DNA from: Rhodobacter sp.
GTDB lineage: Bacteria > Pseudomonadota > Alphaproteobacteria > Rhodobacterales > Rhodobacteraceae
Assembly: GCA_030065095.1 (NCBI GenBank)
Contig: JASJDP010000009.1
Span: 1 to 64,000, forward strand
Direction: 5' to 3'
Length of the DNA stretch: 64,000 bases
The notes below the pieces were generated by a model. That model did not search any database. It had not been told where the DNA came from and saw only the letters and a list, made by a program, of their open reading frames with translations. The stretch's first letter is position 1; each line of letters starts with the position of its first letter. This document shows, piece by piece, positions 9,547-17,859 of the stretch. A program made the translations under genes and the position numbers.

Positions 9547-9725
9547 GCCCGATCTGGTTCGTCCGCATGACGCGATGGGTGCGGAACCCGCCGTCGATGG
9601 GGCGCGTGAAGATGGTGCTGGCAATCGTCGCGGCCTGTCTGGTGCTGTACGGGCTGGAACGGATGTTCGGCTGGCCCGACTGGCTGACGCCCGAGCGGTT
9701 TCCGTCGGGCCGGGTGATGCGCTAG
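9543..9725 (+). CDS. Small hypothetical membrane protein coupled to hpt
   Basis: 60-aa protein, function not recognised. It starts inside the hpt stop codon (ATGA), so it is probably translated by coupling. One hydrophobic helix is visible at about residues 23-37 ([20 protein letters not shown]), flanked by a basic N-terminal segment ([16 protein letters not shown]) and a C-terminal segment with WPDWLTP. This suggests a single-pass inner-membrane protein with an Arg/Lys-rich cytoplasmic side. The coupling supports a real gene; no known domain is seen. Confidence 0.65.
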   Translation: MSPIWFVRMTRWVRNPPSMGRVKMVLAIVAACLVLYGLERMFGWPDWLTPERFPSGRVMR

Positions 9726-9834
9726 GCTTGGCAGTCGCATGAGGTTGCCGCTATAACTATTTGAAAATGATTGAATTAATCTGAAAATCTGTTGGGGCCA
9801 AACCCGAAATTCAGACCGCAACACTGCCCGGCGC

Positions 9835-10695
9835 CTATTGCCGCCCCAAAAGCGTGGCCTCCTTGTCCCGCAGCGCCGCGGCCAGCCGGTCGCGGACGAC
9901 ACGAATGCGCGGAGCGTCGGCCAGATCGGCATGCGCGGCCACCCAGATGGGGACTTCGGCCTCGGGCACCGGGGCGCCCTGCCGCCAGAGCCGGACGTCG
10001 GCATCGCCAAGCAGGCAGGGCAGGATGGCCCGGCCAAGCCCCGCCGCCGCCATTTCGCGCAGCGTGACGAAACTGTCGGCGCTGCCGGCAAGGGTCGCCG
10101 ACGGCACGGCGCCGGCCAGCCATTCGGCGGGCCGCGAACGGGTCAGCGGACCGCTGAGCCCGAGCCAGCGGCCGGGATCGGGGCGCGTGGCATAGACCGC
10201 AAAGCCCAGGTGCCCCACCGCGATGCCGTCCAGGTCATCGGGCAGCGTCTGGGCCGGCCTGACCGCGATATCGGCATGCATGCGGGCCAGATCGAGATGC
10301 GCGTTGGCACAGATCAGTTCCAGGCGCAGCCCGGCGGCCTCGCCCGCAAGGTCGGCCAGGATCGGCGGCAGCACCGTATGGCAGAGCGTATCCGTCGACG
10401 TGATCCGCACGACCCCGCGCAGGGGCGGATGCGCGCCCTCCAACATGCGGTCGACTGCGAGAATGGCGTTTTCGACCTCGCGCGCCGCCTCGATCAGCCG
10501 CAACCGGTCCGGGGGGATCACGTAGCCGCGGGCCGTGCGCTCGAATACCGGGCTGCCGTGACGCGCCTCGAAGGCCGCGATTCGCCGCAGGACGGTCGCG
10601 TGGTTTACGCCCAGGGACCGGGCCGCCGCCGAGACCGAGCCGTTTTCGGCTACCGCAAGCACGAAACGCAGATCGTCCCAGTTCCCCTTGTGCAT
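9835..10695 (-). CDS. LysR-family transcriptional regulator
   Basis: LysR-type regulator, 286 aa. The N-terminal winged helix is clear: DDLRFVLAVAENGSVSAAAR, then SLGVNHATVLRRIAAFEARH, then GYVIPPDRLRLIEAA, followed by an inducer-binding domain. It is divergent from the cytochrome c' gene with 93 bases between starts, so control of the two downstream cytochromes is a reasonable inference. The ligand is unknown. The intervening sequence is AT-rich but no convincing LysR T-N11-A box was picked out. Confidence 0.85.
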   Translation of the reverse strand: MHKGNWDDLRFVLAVAENGSVSAAARSLGVNHATVLRRIAAFEARHGSPVFERTARGYVIPPDRLRLIEAAREVENAILAVDRMLEGAHPPLRGVVRITSTDTLCHTVLPPILADLAGEAAGLRLELICANAHLDLARMHADIAVRPAQTLPDDLDGIAVGHLGFAVYATRPDPGRWLGLSGPLTRSRPAEWLAGAVPSATLAGSADSFVTLREMAAAGLGRAILPCLLGDADVRLWRQGAPVPEAEVPIWVAAHADLADAPRIRVVRDRLAAALRDKEATLLGRQ

Positions 10696-10788
10696 TTATG
10701 AACGGGCCCTTGCGAAAATGGCGACTGGATTTTGATTTTTTCACAGCTACGCTTTCCTCACCAGACAATTTTGCAGGGAGTTTCGGCG

Positions 10789-11265
10789 ATGCGATTCAAG
10801 CAAGGTGTCATTCTGGGTGCTGCGGCGGCGATCTTTGCCGGCGGCATTGCGATTGCGGGTGGCCATGGCGGCAATCCGGCGGTCAAGGCACGCAAGGCGC
10901 ATATGCAGCTTTACGCCCACAATCTCGGGATCCTGGGCGGCATGGCCAAGGGCGAGGTGGAGTTCAACGCCGAGACGGCAGAGCTTGCCGCGGGCAACCT
11001 GGCCACGCTCGCCTCGATGAACCAGATGACCTATTGGCCGCCGGGCACCTCGACCGCCGAACTGGGTGAGGAAACCCGGGCCCTGCCGGTGGGCTGGGAA
11101 AGCGCCAGCATGGACGACGTCATCGGCAAGGCCGGCGCGCTGGCAGAAGCCGCCGTTGCGATGCAGGCGGCGGCAGGGTCGCTGGAGGGCGTCCAGGCCA
11201 ATATCGGCGCGGTCGGCGGCGCCTGCGGGGCCTGCCACAAGGTCTATCGCCAGCCCGACAGCTAA
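10789..11265 (+). CDS. Cytochrome c' (CycP-type)
   Basis: Periplasmic class II c-type cytochrome with a four-helix bundle and C-terminal haem site, typically binding NO. 158 aa: Sec signal peptide at residues 1-22 (RFKQGVILGAAAAIFAGGIA), then KARKAHMQLYAHNLGILGGM. The single haem motif C-GA-CH sits at the end (GGACGACHKVYR), the usual position for this class. An AGGGAG site 8 bases upstream selects ATG 10789 over an earlier in-frame start. It is followed after 9 bases by a diheme cytochrome, so the two form an operon. Confidence 0.88.
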   Translation: MRFKQGVILGAAAAIFAGGIAIAGGHGGNPAVKARKAHMQLYAHNLGILGGMAKGEVEFNAETAELAAGNLATLASMNQMTYWPPGTSTAELGEETRALPVGWESASMDDVIGKAGALAEAAVAMQAAAGSLEGVQANIGAVGGACGACHKVYRQPDS

Positions 11266-11274
11266 GGCGCCGCG

Positions 11275-12165
11275 ATGCGCCGCGCGGTGAGCGTGCTTGC
11301 CGTCCTGGCCTTGGCCGGGGCGGCGGTGTTCTGGTGGGTGACCCGGCCCGTGGTGGCCGGGGCGTCGGTGCTCGACGGCATCACGCCGGATCTGGCGCAA
11401 GGCGAGCTGGTGTTCCATGCCGGCGGCTGCGCGTCCTGCCACAGCGCCGACAAGGCCGACGGCGAAGCCAAGCTGGTGCTGTCCGGCGGGCGGGCCTTTG
11501 CCAGCCCGTTCGGGACCTTCTATGCGCCCAACATCTCGTCCGATCCCGAGCACGGGATCGGCGGGTGGAGCGCCCTGGATCTCTACAACGCGATGAAGCA
11601 CGGGGTGTCGCCCGGGGGGCGGCACTATTTCCCGGCCTTTCCCTATACCTCCTATGTGCGTGCCACGGCCGAGGATATCATGTCGCTGCATGCCTATATG
11701 CAGACCTTGCCTGCCGATGCGACGGCGAACCGGGCGCATGACGTCGGCTTTCCGTTCAACATCCGCCGCAGCCTGGGAGGTTGGAAGGTCCTGTTCGGGT
11801 CCGAGGGCTGGGTGGTCGAGGCCGACCTGACCGAGGAAGAGGCGCGCGGGCGCTACCTGGCCGAAGCGCTGGGTCATTGCGGCGAATGTCACACGCCCAG
11901 GAACGTACTGGGCGGGCCGGACTACGGGCGCTGGCTGGCCGGAGCGCCGAATCCCACCGGCAGCGGCCGGATCCCCAACATCACACCGGCCAAATTCGAC
12001 TGGTCCAAGGCCGATATCGTGGAATATTTCACCTCCGGCTTCACGCCCGAGTTCGACACGGTCGGCGGCCATATGGTCGACGTGGTCGAAAATCTGTCGA
12101 AGCTGCCGCGCGAGGACCGGGCAGCGATTGCGGCCTATCTGAAGAAGGTGCCGGGGGTGGAGTGA
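11275..12165 (+). CDS. Diheme c-type cytochrome
   Basis: Membrane-anchored or periplasmic cytochrome with two CXXCH motifs: CASCH near residue 53 and CGECH near residue 204. 296 aa. A hydrophobic N-terminal helix (VLAVLALAGAAVFWWVT) is an uncleaved anchor or signal. The two-domain layout, with APNISSDPEHGIGGWS in the first domain and a matching NITP segment in the second, resembles cytochrome subunits of membrane alcohol/aldehyde dehydrogenases. It lies 9 bases after cytochrome c', which it may supply with or drain of electrons; no dehydrogenase subunit adjoins. Confidence 0.85.
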   Translation: MRRAVSVLAVLALAGAAVFWWVTRPVVAGASVLDGITPDLAQGELVFHAGGCASCHSADKADGEAKLVLSGGRAFASPFGTFYAPNISSDPEHGIGGWSALDLYNAMKHGVSPGGRHYFPAFPYTSYVRATAEDIMSLHAYMQTLPADATANRAHDVGFPFNIRRSLGGWKVLFGSEGWVVEADLTEEEARGRYLAEALGHCGECHTPRNVLGGPDYGRWLAGAPNPTGSGRIPNITPAKFDWSKADIVEYFTSGFTPEFDTVGGHMVDVVENLSKLPREDRAAIAAYLKKVPGVE

Positions 12166-12339
12166 GGGGTTCACTCAACTGTCCCGAAATTCTTGTAGCC
12201 CGGAGTCCAGCGATTCTCGCCGGGCGGGAAGCCCGGGTCGCACCTGCCCCCGCACGTCGGGGCGGGCACGCGCCTCTTGGGCTTTGAGCTATGGTAAGCT
12301 TCGCAAGAGCGCGATGCATTGTTGGTGGCCCGCAAGGCT
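12166..12339. other. Non-coding gap before repeat copy A
   Basis: Between the convergent cytochrome and HpaI genes, left of repeat copy A. GC-rich sequence with several short inverted segments (for example GCCGGGCGGGAAGCCCGGG near 12218-12236). An open frame on the minus strand runs through it and the repeat but has no start context or recognisable domain. No gene is called. Confidence 0.5.
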
Positions 12340-12581
12340 GGTTTTGGCCTGGAGCGGACTTTGCCTGCAGAGAGAAGAGCCGGGCCATCGCCGACCCGCG
12401 GGGAGGCGACCCGGACCTGTGAACGGCTCGATTTATCCCGGCAAAGTCCGAACGACCTCAATGCAATACGCGCCGTCAGCAAATCGCCTCCCCTTCGGGG
12501 CGGGTCGGCGATGGCGCGGCGGCCTTCGGCCTTGATTCCGCGCCGGAAGACTGATTGCGAATGGCAACTTCAGGCCAGACC
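12340..12581. repeat. Intergenic hairpin repeat, copy A
   Basis: Near-complete copy (242 bp) of a dispersed element also present at 40225 and 49010. Outer ends are imperfect inverted repeats (GGTTTTGGCCTGGAGCGGAC on the left; CTTCAGGCCAGACC on the right). Inside, CCATCGCCGACCCGCGGGGAGGCGA (split here across arms at 12385-12409) pairs with a segment at about 12484-12515 containing GCGGGTCGGCGATGG. The 75-base loop differs from copy B at 5 positions by hand count. Looks like a MITE or other non-autonomous hairpin element; it has no coding capacity that can be defended. Confidence 0.8.
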
Positions 12582-12615
12582 TGTTGAACGCGATTTCGTC
12601 AAAACGCCTGCAGCG

Positions 12616-13392
12616 CTAAATCAAGGCGTCTCGCGTCCTCCCGAGCAAACCCGCCAATCCGCTCCGCAACCCTCCGATATCGCTGCCCACGGCCATCACC
12701 GTCACACCGGCGTCGCGATACCCGGCGACCCCGGCGGGATCTGCCGAAAAGATGCCCGCCGCCTTGCCCGCCGCCCGGGTGCGGGCGATGAGATGGGCGA
12801 TGGCCTCGGCCACCTCGGGCGCGCCGGGATCGCCCGGATAGCCCATGTCGGCGGACAGGTCCGAGGGACCGATGAAGACGCAGTCGACCCCGTCCGTGGC
12901 GGCGATGGCGTCGATGTTCTCGACCGCGGCGCGGCTTTCGGCCTGGACCATCAGGCAGATCTCATCGTTGGCGGTGGCGATATAATCGGCCTCGGCCCCA
13001 TAGCGGGCGGCCCGCACCATGCCGGCGGCGAGGCCGCGATTGCCCTGCGGCGCATAGCGGGTGGCGCGGGCGATGCTTTCGGCCTGGGCGCCCGTATCCA
13101 CCATCGGGACCAGCAGCGTCTGCGCGCCGATGTCCAGCGTCTGTTTCAGGACCCAGTGCTCCCCGGCCGGCACGCGGACCGCGGACACCGCCCCCCTGCC
13201 CTGCAGCGCGATCAGCTGTGCCTGCGCCCGCGGGATGTCGTTCGGTCCGTGCTCGGCATCGATCAGCACCCAGTCGAACCCCGCATCGGCCGCGATCTCG
13301 GCCACCACCGGGCTGGCGGTGCCGAGAAACAGGCCGATCTGCATCTCGCCCGCCCGCAGGCGCGTCTTGAATCGGTTTTCCGGTGCCGCCAT
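12616..13392 (-). CDS. HpcH/HpaI-family aldolase
   Basis: Class II metal-dependent pyruvate aldolase family (HpaI, GarL, RhmA relatives), cleaving 4-hydroxy-2-oxoacids. 258 aa. Motifs: MQIGLFLGTASPVVAEI, DWVLIDAEHGPNDI with the catalytic His, LVPMVDTGAQAESI, MVQAESRAAVENIDAI (metal Glu), DCVFIGPSDLSADMG. ATG 13392 with GGGAGG upstream was preferred over a longer in-frame start. It is divergent from a TRAP transporter across 107 bases, so the TRAP system may import its substrate or a precursor; the substrate cannot be read from sequence. Confidence 0.88.
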   Translation of the reverse strand: MAAPENRFKTRLRAGEMQIGLFLGTASPVVAEIAADAGFDWVLIDAEHGPNDIPRAQAQLIALQGRGAVSAVRVPAGEHWVLKQTLDIGAQTLLVPMVDTGAQAESIARATRYAPQGNRGLAAGMVRAARYGAEADYIATANDEICLMVQAESRAAVENIDAIAATDGVDCVFIGPSDLSADMGYPGDPGAPEVAEAIAHLIARTRAAGKAAGIFSADPAGVAGYRDAGVTVMAVGSDIGGLRSGLAGLLGRTRDALI

Positions 13393-13499
13393 GCGCGTGC
13401 CTCCCTGATTGCCGGCTTTTTTGGGTTGGACCCCGCGCCGCGCCACTTTAGGTTACCCGACAGCAGATCGCGACGATGTGCAATACGGGAGGATAATCA

Positions 13500-14516
13500 A
13501 TGTCGAAGATGCTGAGCCGGGCCGCGGTGGCCGCCCTGGCCGTTGCCTTTGCGGGCGAGGCCCTGGCTGTGGAATGGAATGTGTCCGTCTGGGGCAAGCG
13601 CCGGGCCTTTACCGAACATGTCGAGAAGCTGGCGGAACTGGTGTCGGACAAGACCGGCGGCGAGTTCACCATGAACATCAGCTATGGCGGGCTGTCGAAG
13701 AACCGCGAGAACCTCGACGGGATTTCGATCGGGGCGTTCGAGATGGCGCAGTTCTGCGCGGGCTACCACCCCGACAAGAACCGCTTGATCACGGTTCTGG
13801 AACTGCCGTTCCTGGGCGTGGCGAACCTGGACGAAGAGGTTGCCGTCAGCCATGCGGTCTATGACCACCCCGCCGTGCAGGACGAGATGGCGCAGTGGAA
13901 CGCACGCCTGCTGATGACCTCGCCGATGCCGCAGTACAACATCGTCGGCACCGGCGAGCCGCGCGACACGCTGGCCGAGTTCGAGGGCATGCGGGTGCGC
14001 GCCACCGGCGGCCTGGGAGAGGCCTTCAAGGCCGTGGGCGGTGTGCCGACCAGCGTGACCGCGACCGAGGCCTATCAGGCGATGGAATCGGGCGTGGTCG
14101 ACACCGTGGCCTTCGCGCAGCACGCGCATCTCAGCTTTGGCACGATCAATCAGGCCGAATGGTGGACCTCGAACCTCAACCCCGGCACCGTCAATTGCCC
14201 GGTGGTCGCGAATATCGACGCCTATGAGGCGCTGAGCGACGAACACCGCGCCGTGCTGGACGAGTCGATCGGCGAAGCGATCGACCACTATCTGGCCAAT
14301 TACGGCGACCTTCTGGCGCGCTGGGACAGCGTCCTGGAGGAAAAGGGCGTGACCAAGGTCGAGCTCGACCAGTCGGAACTCGATGCCTTCAAGGCAAGGG
14401 CCGGAACGCCGACGCATGAGGCGTGGATCGCCAATATCGAAGGCCAGGGGCTGCCCGGTCAGGAGCTTTATGATCTGGTGAACGCCACGCTGGACAAGGC
14501 GCGCATGTCGAACTGA
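13500..14516 (+). CDS. dctP: TRAP transporter solute-binding protein DctP
   Basis: Periplasmic binding protein of a tripartite ATP-independent transporter. 338 aa with a Sec signal peptide ending near ALA-VEW (residue 23). The DctP fold signatures include SYGGLSKNRENLDGISIGAFEMA, FEGMRVRATGG with the substrate-carboxylate-binding Arg, and TATEAYQAMESGVVD. This TRAP class usually carries carboxylic acids; the specific ligand is unknown. It precedes dctQ and dctM, with a hairpin between P and Q. Confidence 0.9.
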   Translation: MSKMLSRAAVAALAVAFAGEALAVEWNVSVWGKRRAFTEHVEKLAELVSDKTGGEFTMNISYGGLSKNRENLDGISIGAFEMAQFCAGYHPDKNRLITVLELPFLGVANLDEEVAVSHAVYDHPAVQDEMAQWNARLLMTSPMPQYNIVGTGEPRDTLAEFEGMRVRATGGLGEAFKAVGGVPTSVTATEAYQAMESGVVDTVAFAQHAHLSFGTINQAEWWTSNLNPGTVNCPVVANIDAYEALSDEHRAVLDESIGEAIDHYLANYGDLLARWDSVLEEKGVTKVELDQSELDAFKARAGTPTHEAWIANIEGQGLPGQELYDLVNATLDKARMSN

Positions 14517-14537
14517 CGCGCCACCGATAAGAACGGG

Positions 14538-14564
14538 GCCGCGCCCGGCCGGGCGCGGCTTTTT
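14538..14564 (+). terminator. Intra-operon terminator-like hairpin between dctP and dctQ
   Basis: GCCGCGCCCG-GC-CGGGCGCGGC (14538-14559) followed by TTTTTC: a strong GC stem plus T tract. It lies 21 bases after the dctP stop and 20 before dctQ. Such partial terminators let the abundant binding protein be made in excess over the membrane subunits. Confidence 0.8.
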
Positions 14565-14583
14565 CTCAGCGGGGGATGGGATC

Positions 14584-15213
14584 ATGGCCGGCAGTTCTGC
14601 CGTATTGGAGGACTCGAGCCTTCTGTCGCGGCTCGACCGGGCGCTTTTGCCGGTGGAACGCGTCATGGCGCTGGTGTCCGGCATCGCCTCGTTCTCGCTG
14701 ATGTTCCTGGCCGTCTGGTCGGTCACCGGGCGCAAGTTTTTCGGCCAGCCGCTTCTGGGGTACGTGGACTATATCGAGGCGCTGATGCCGGTGATCGCCA
14801 TCCTGGGCGTCAGCTATGTCCAGCGCGACGGCGTCCATATCCGCATGGACATCATCATCGGCGCCATGCGCGGGCGGCTCTTGTGGGCGATGGAGCTTAT
14901 CACCACCGTCCTGATCCTGGCCCTGATGATCGCGCTGGTCTGGGGCGCCTGGGCGCATTTCGACCGCAGCTTTGATTTCGCCCGCCCGAACTGGAGCCGC
15001 GACAGCTCGATCGATGTCGGCATGCCGCTCTGGCCGTCGAAGATCGTCGTGCCCATCGCCTTTGCCGTCCTCTGCCTGCGGCTGCTGCTGCAGATCTGGG
15101 GCTATGCCCGCGCCTTCTGGCTGGGGCTCACCACGCCCGTGGCGGTGCCGCTGGTGCAGTCGGCCGCCGAACAGGCGCGCGAAGAGGCCGAACTGCTGAC
15201 GGGATCCGACTGA
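14584..15213 (+). CDS. dctQ: TRAP transporter small membrane subunit DctQ
   Basis: Small permease subunit, 209 aa, with four predicted transmembrane helices (for example VMALVSGIASFSLMFLAVWS at 30-49 and ELITTVLILALMIALVWGAW at about 102-121). The DctQ signature is VSYVQRDGVHIRMDIII after the second helix. The stop overlaps the dctM start (TGATG). Works with DctP and DctM in Na+- or H+-driven uptake. Confidence 0.9.
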   Translation: MAGSSAVLEDSSLLSRLDRALLPVERVMALVSGIASFSLMFLAVWSVTGRKFFGQPLLGYVDYIEALMPVIAILGVSYVQRDGVHIRMDIIIGAMRGRLLWAMELITTVLILALMIALVWGAWAHFDRSFDFARPNWSRDSSIDVGMPLWPSKIVVPIAFAVLCLRLLLQIWGYARAFWLGLTTPVAVPLVQSAAEQAREEAELLTGSD

Positions 15214-16610
15214 TGGATCCGATCACCATCGGCCTTTGGGTGACCGGCGGGATGCTGGTTCTTGTGTTCCTCGGCATGCGGGTCGCCTTCGCCGCGGGGC
15301 TTGCCGGGTTCGCGGGGCTTGTCTGGCTGCGCTGGGACCAGTTCGGCTATGACCCCGAGCGGTTCTGGAAGGCGCTGGAGATCAGCGTGAAGATCGCCGG
15401 CCAGGTGCCGCACTCCAAAGTGTCGGCGCATGCGCTGTCGTTGATCCCGACCTTCATCCTGATCGGCTATCTGGCCTATCACGCGCGGCTGACCACGGCG
15501 CTGTTCGAGGCCGCCAAGAAATGGATCGCCTGGGTGCCCGGCGGGCTGGCGGTGTCGACCGTCTTTGCCACCGCAGGCTTTGCCGCCGTTTCCGGCGCCA
15601 GCGTGGCCACGGCGGCGGTCTTTGCCCGCATCGCGATTCCCGAAATGCTGAAGATCGGCTACAATAAACAGTTCGCCGCGGGGGTCGTGGCCGCAGGCGG
15701 GACGCTGGCGTCGCTGATCCCGCCCTCGGCGATTCTGGTGATCTATGCGATCATCGTCGAACAGGATGTGGGCAAGCTCTTGCTCGCGGGCTTCATCCCC
15801 GGCGCGTTTTCGGCCGTGGTGTACGCCGCCCTGATCATCGGTATTGCCGTCACGCTGAAAACGGTCGGGCCCCCGGTGACGGGGTTCACCTGGCGCGAAC
15901 GGTTCGCGGCGCTGCCGCCCGCCCTGCCCATCGTGGCGGTGGTCGTGATCATCATCTTCTTCGTCTACAACCCGTTCGGCGATGCCTGGGGCACGCCCAC
16001 CGAGGGCGGCGCCGTGGGCGCCTTCATCGTGTTCCTGATGGCGATGTACCAGGGCATGCGGCTGGGCGCGCTGAAAGACGCGTTGATCGAGACCGCAAAG
16101 CTGACGGTGATGATCTTTACGATCATCTGGGGTGTGTTGATCTATGTCCGCTTTCTCGGCTTCGCCGATCTGCCCGGCGCGTTTTCCGACTGGATCACAT
16201 CTCTCGAGATGAGCCCGATGCTGATCCTGATCTGCATCCTTCTGGCCTATGCCGTGCTGGGGATGTTCATGGACGCGATCGGCATGCTGTTGTTGACGCT
16301 GCCGGTTGTCTACCCGGCGGTGATGGCGCTGAACGGCGGCGAGTTCGTGACAGCCGAGGCGTCGACCTTCGGCATGTCGGGCACGATGTGTGCGATCTGG
16401 TTCGGCATCCTGGTGGTGAAGATGGCCGAGTTCTGCCTGATCACCCCGCCCATCGGTCTGAACTGTTTCGTCGTGGCCGGCGTGCGCGAGGATCTCTCGG
16501 TGCAGGACGTGTTCAAGGGCGTCACGCCGTTCTTCATCGCCGACGGCGTAACCATCGCCTTGCTGGTGGCCTTCCCCGGCATCGTGCTTTGGCTGCCAAG
16601 CCTGGTCTGA
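15213..16610 (+). CDS. dctM: TRAP transporter large membrane subunit DctM
   Basis: Large permease subunit, 465 aa with about twelve hydrophobic helices. Diagnostic stretches: ATAGFAAVSGASVATAAVFARIAIPEM-type (region 120-147), AAGGTLASLIPPSAILVIYA, MFMDAIGMLLLTLPVVYP, and TPPIGLNCFVVAG. It is translationally coupled to dctQ. The ligand is unknown; the divergent HpaI aldolase is the only functional hint. Confidence 0.92.
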   Translation: MDPITIGLWVTGGMLVLVFLGMRVAFAAGLAGFAGLVWLRWDQFGYDPERFWKALEISVKIAGQVPHSKVSAHALSLIPTFILIGYLAYHARLTTALFEAAKKWIAWVPGGLAVSTVFATAGFAAVSGASVATAAVFARIAIPEMLKIGYNKQFAAGVVAAGGTLASLIPPSAILVIYAIIVEQDVGKLLLAGFIPGAFSAVVYAALIIGIAVTLKTVGPPVTGFTWRERFAALPPALPIVAVVVIIIFFVYNPFGDAWGTPTEGGAVGAFIVFLMAMYQGMRLGALKDALIETAKLTVMIFTIIWGVLIYVRFLGFADLPGAFSDWITSLEMSPMLILICILLAYAVLGMFMDAIGMLLLTLPVVYPAVMALNGGEFVTAEASTFGMSGTMCAIWFGILVVKMAEFCLITPPIGLNCFVVAGVREDLSVQDVFKGVTPFFIADGVTIALLVAFPGIVLWLPSLV

Positions 16611-16743
16611 CCCCTTGAGGCTCCTTCATCCTGGCAAAAATACTCCGGGGGAGCGCGAAGGGGTGGAACCCCCCTCGCCCACCGCGACGTCGGAGGCGGC
16701 GCAACGAAACCGGCGGCGCCGTAGGCGCCTCGATTGAGATACG

Positions 16744-17835
16744 CTACCGATAAAGCAGCGACGTGCCGTTTGCGAAGACATGCACCTTGGCCGGGTCGGC
16801 GGTCAGCCGCACGGTCTTGCCGCGCAGATCGTCATGGATGCCGGGCAGCTTTGCGATCACCGGATCGCGGCCGTGTTCGGCCTCGAAATAAAGCACCGTC
16901 ACCTCGCCGAGCGCCTCGAGAATGCTGACCTTGCCGTCATAGAGGTAATCGTCGCCCTCGACCTCGACCAGATCCTCGGGGCGCACGCCGACATTGACCT
17001 TCATCCCCATATCGGCATCTGTGGTCGGCACGTTCGATACCGCGGTGCCCTCGTCGTCGAGCTTGATGGTGGTCTGCTGGCCGGTGCCCACGACTTCGCC
17101 CGGCAGCAGATTCATCGCCGGAGAACCGATGAACTGGGCGACGAACTCGTTCTCGGGGCGTTCATAAAGCTCCAGCGGCGAACCGACCTGCGCGATGCCC
17201 TTGTTGGCCAGCACCACGATGCGGCTGGCAAGCGTCATCGCCTCGACCTGGTCGTGGGTGACGTAGATCATCGTCGATTCGGGCATCGATTCCTTCAGCT
17301 GCGCGATCTCGATCCGGGTGGCGACGCGCAGGGCCGCGTCGAGGTTGCTGAGCGGTTCGTCGAAGAGATAGACCTTGGGGTCGCGCACGATCGACCGGCC
17401 GATGGCCACCCGCTGGCGCTGGCCACCCGACAGCGCCTTGGGCAGACGGTCGAGATAGGGATCCAGCTGAAGGATCTTGGCGGCCTTGTTGACGGCGGCG
17501 TCGATTTCCTCGGGGCTTTTCTTGGCGATCTTCAGCGCGAAGGACATGTTGTCACGGACGGTCATATGCGGATAAAGCGCATAGGACTGGAACACCATGG
17601 CGATGCCGCGCTGTGCGGGCGGCACGTCATTGACGACCATGCCGTCGATTTCCAGCGTTCCGCCGGTGATGGTTTCCAGCCCCGCGATCATCCGCAGAAG
17701 CGTGGACTTGCCGCAGCCCGACGGGCCGACGAAGACGATCAACTCGCCCGCCTTGATGTCGAGGTCGATGTTCTTCAGGACCTCGACGGTGCCGCCGTAG
17801 GTCTTGCCGACATCGGTCAGTTTCAGATCGGCCAT
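16744..17835 (-). CDS. aglK: Alpha-glucoside ABC transporter ATP-binding protein (AglK/MalK type)
   Basis: Cytoplasmic ATPase of a CUT1 sugar importer. 363 aa: Walker A GPSGCGKST, Q-loop FQSYALYPHM, signature LSGGQRQRVAIGRSI, Walker B VYLFDEPLSNLDA, switch His in VTHDQVEAM, then a C-terminal regulatory OB-type domain (about 240-363) typical of MalK/UgpC. It is the last gene of the agl operon, 24 bases after aglA. Confidence 0.92.
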   Translation of the reverse strand: MADLKLTDVGKTYGGTVEVLKNIDLDIKAGELIVFVGPSGCGKSTLLRMIAGLETITGGTLEIDGMVVNDVPPAQRGIAMVFQSYALYPHMTVRDNMSFALKIAKKSPEEIDAAVNKAAKILQLDPYLDRLPKALSGGQRQRVAIGRSIVRDPKVYLFDEPLSNLDAALRVATRIEIAQLKESMPESTMIYVTHDQVEAMTLASRIVVLANKGIAQVGSPLELYERPENEFVAQFIGSPAMNLLPGEVVGTGQQTTIKLDDEGTAVSNVPTTDADMGMKVNVGVRPEDLVEVEGDDYLYDGKVSILEALGEVTVLYFEAEHGRDPVIAKLPGIHDDLRGKTVRLTADPAKVHVFANGTSLLYR

Positions 17836-17859
17836 GTCTCTCGCTCCCTTTGTCGTCTC

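Noticed and set aside
12171-12482. Minus-strand frame in repeat copy A with peptide similar in copies B and C
   Set aside because: Similarity follows from nucleotide conservation of the repeat; no common start, and frames end differently at each site.
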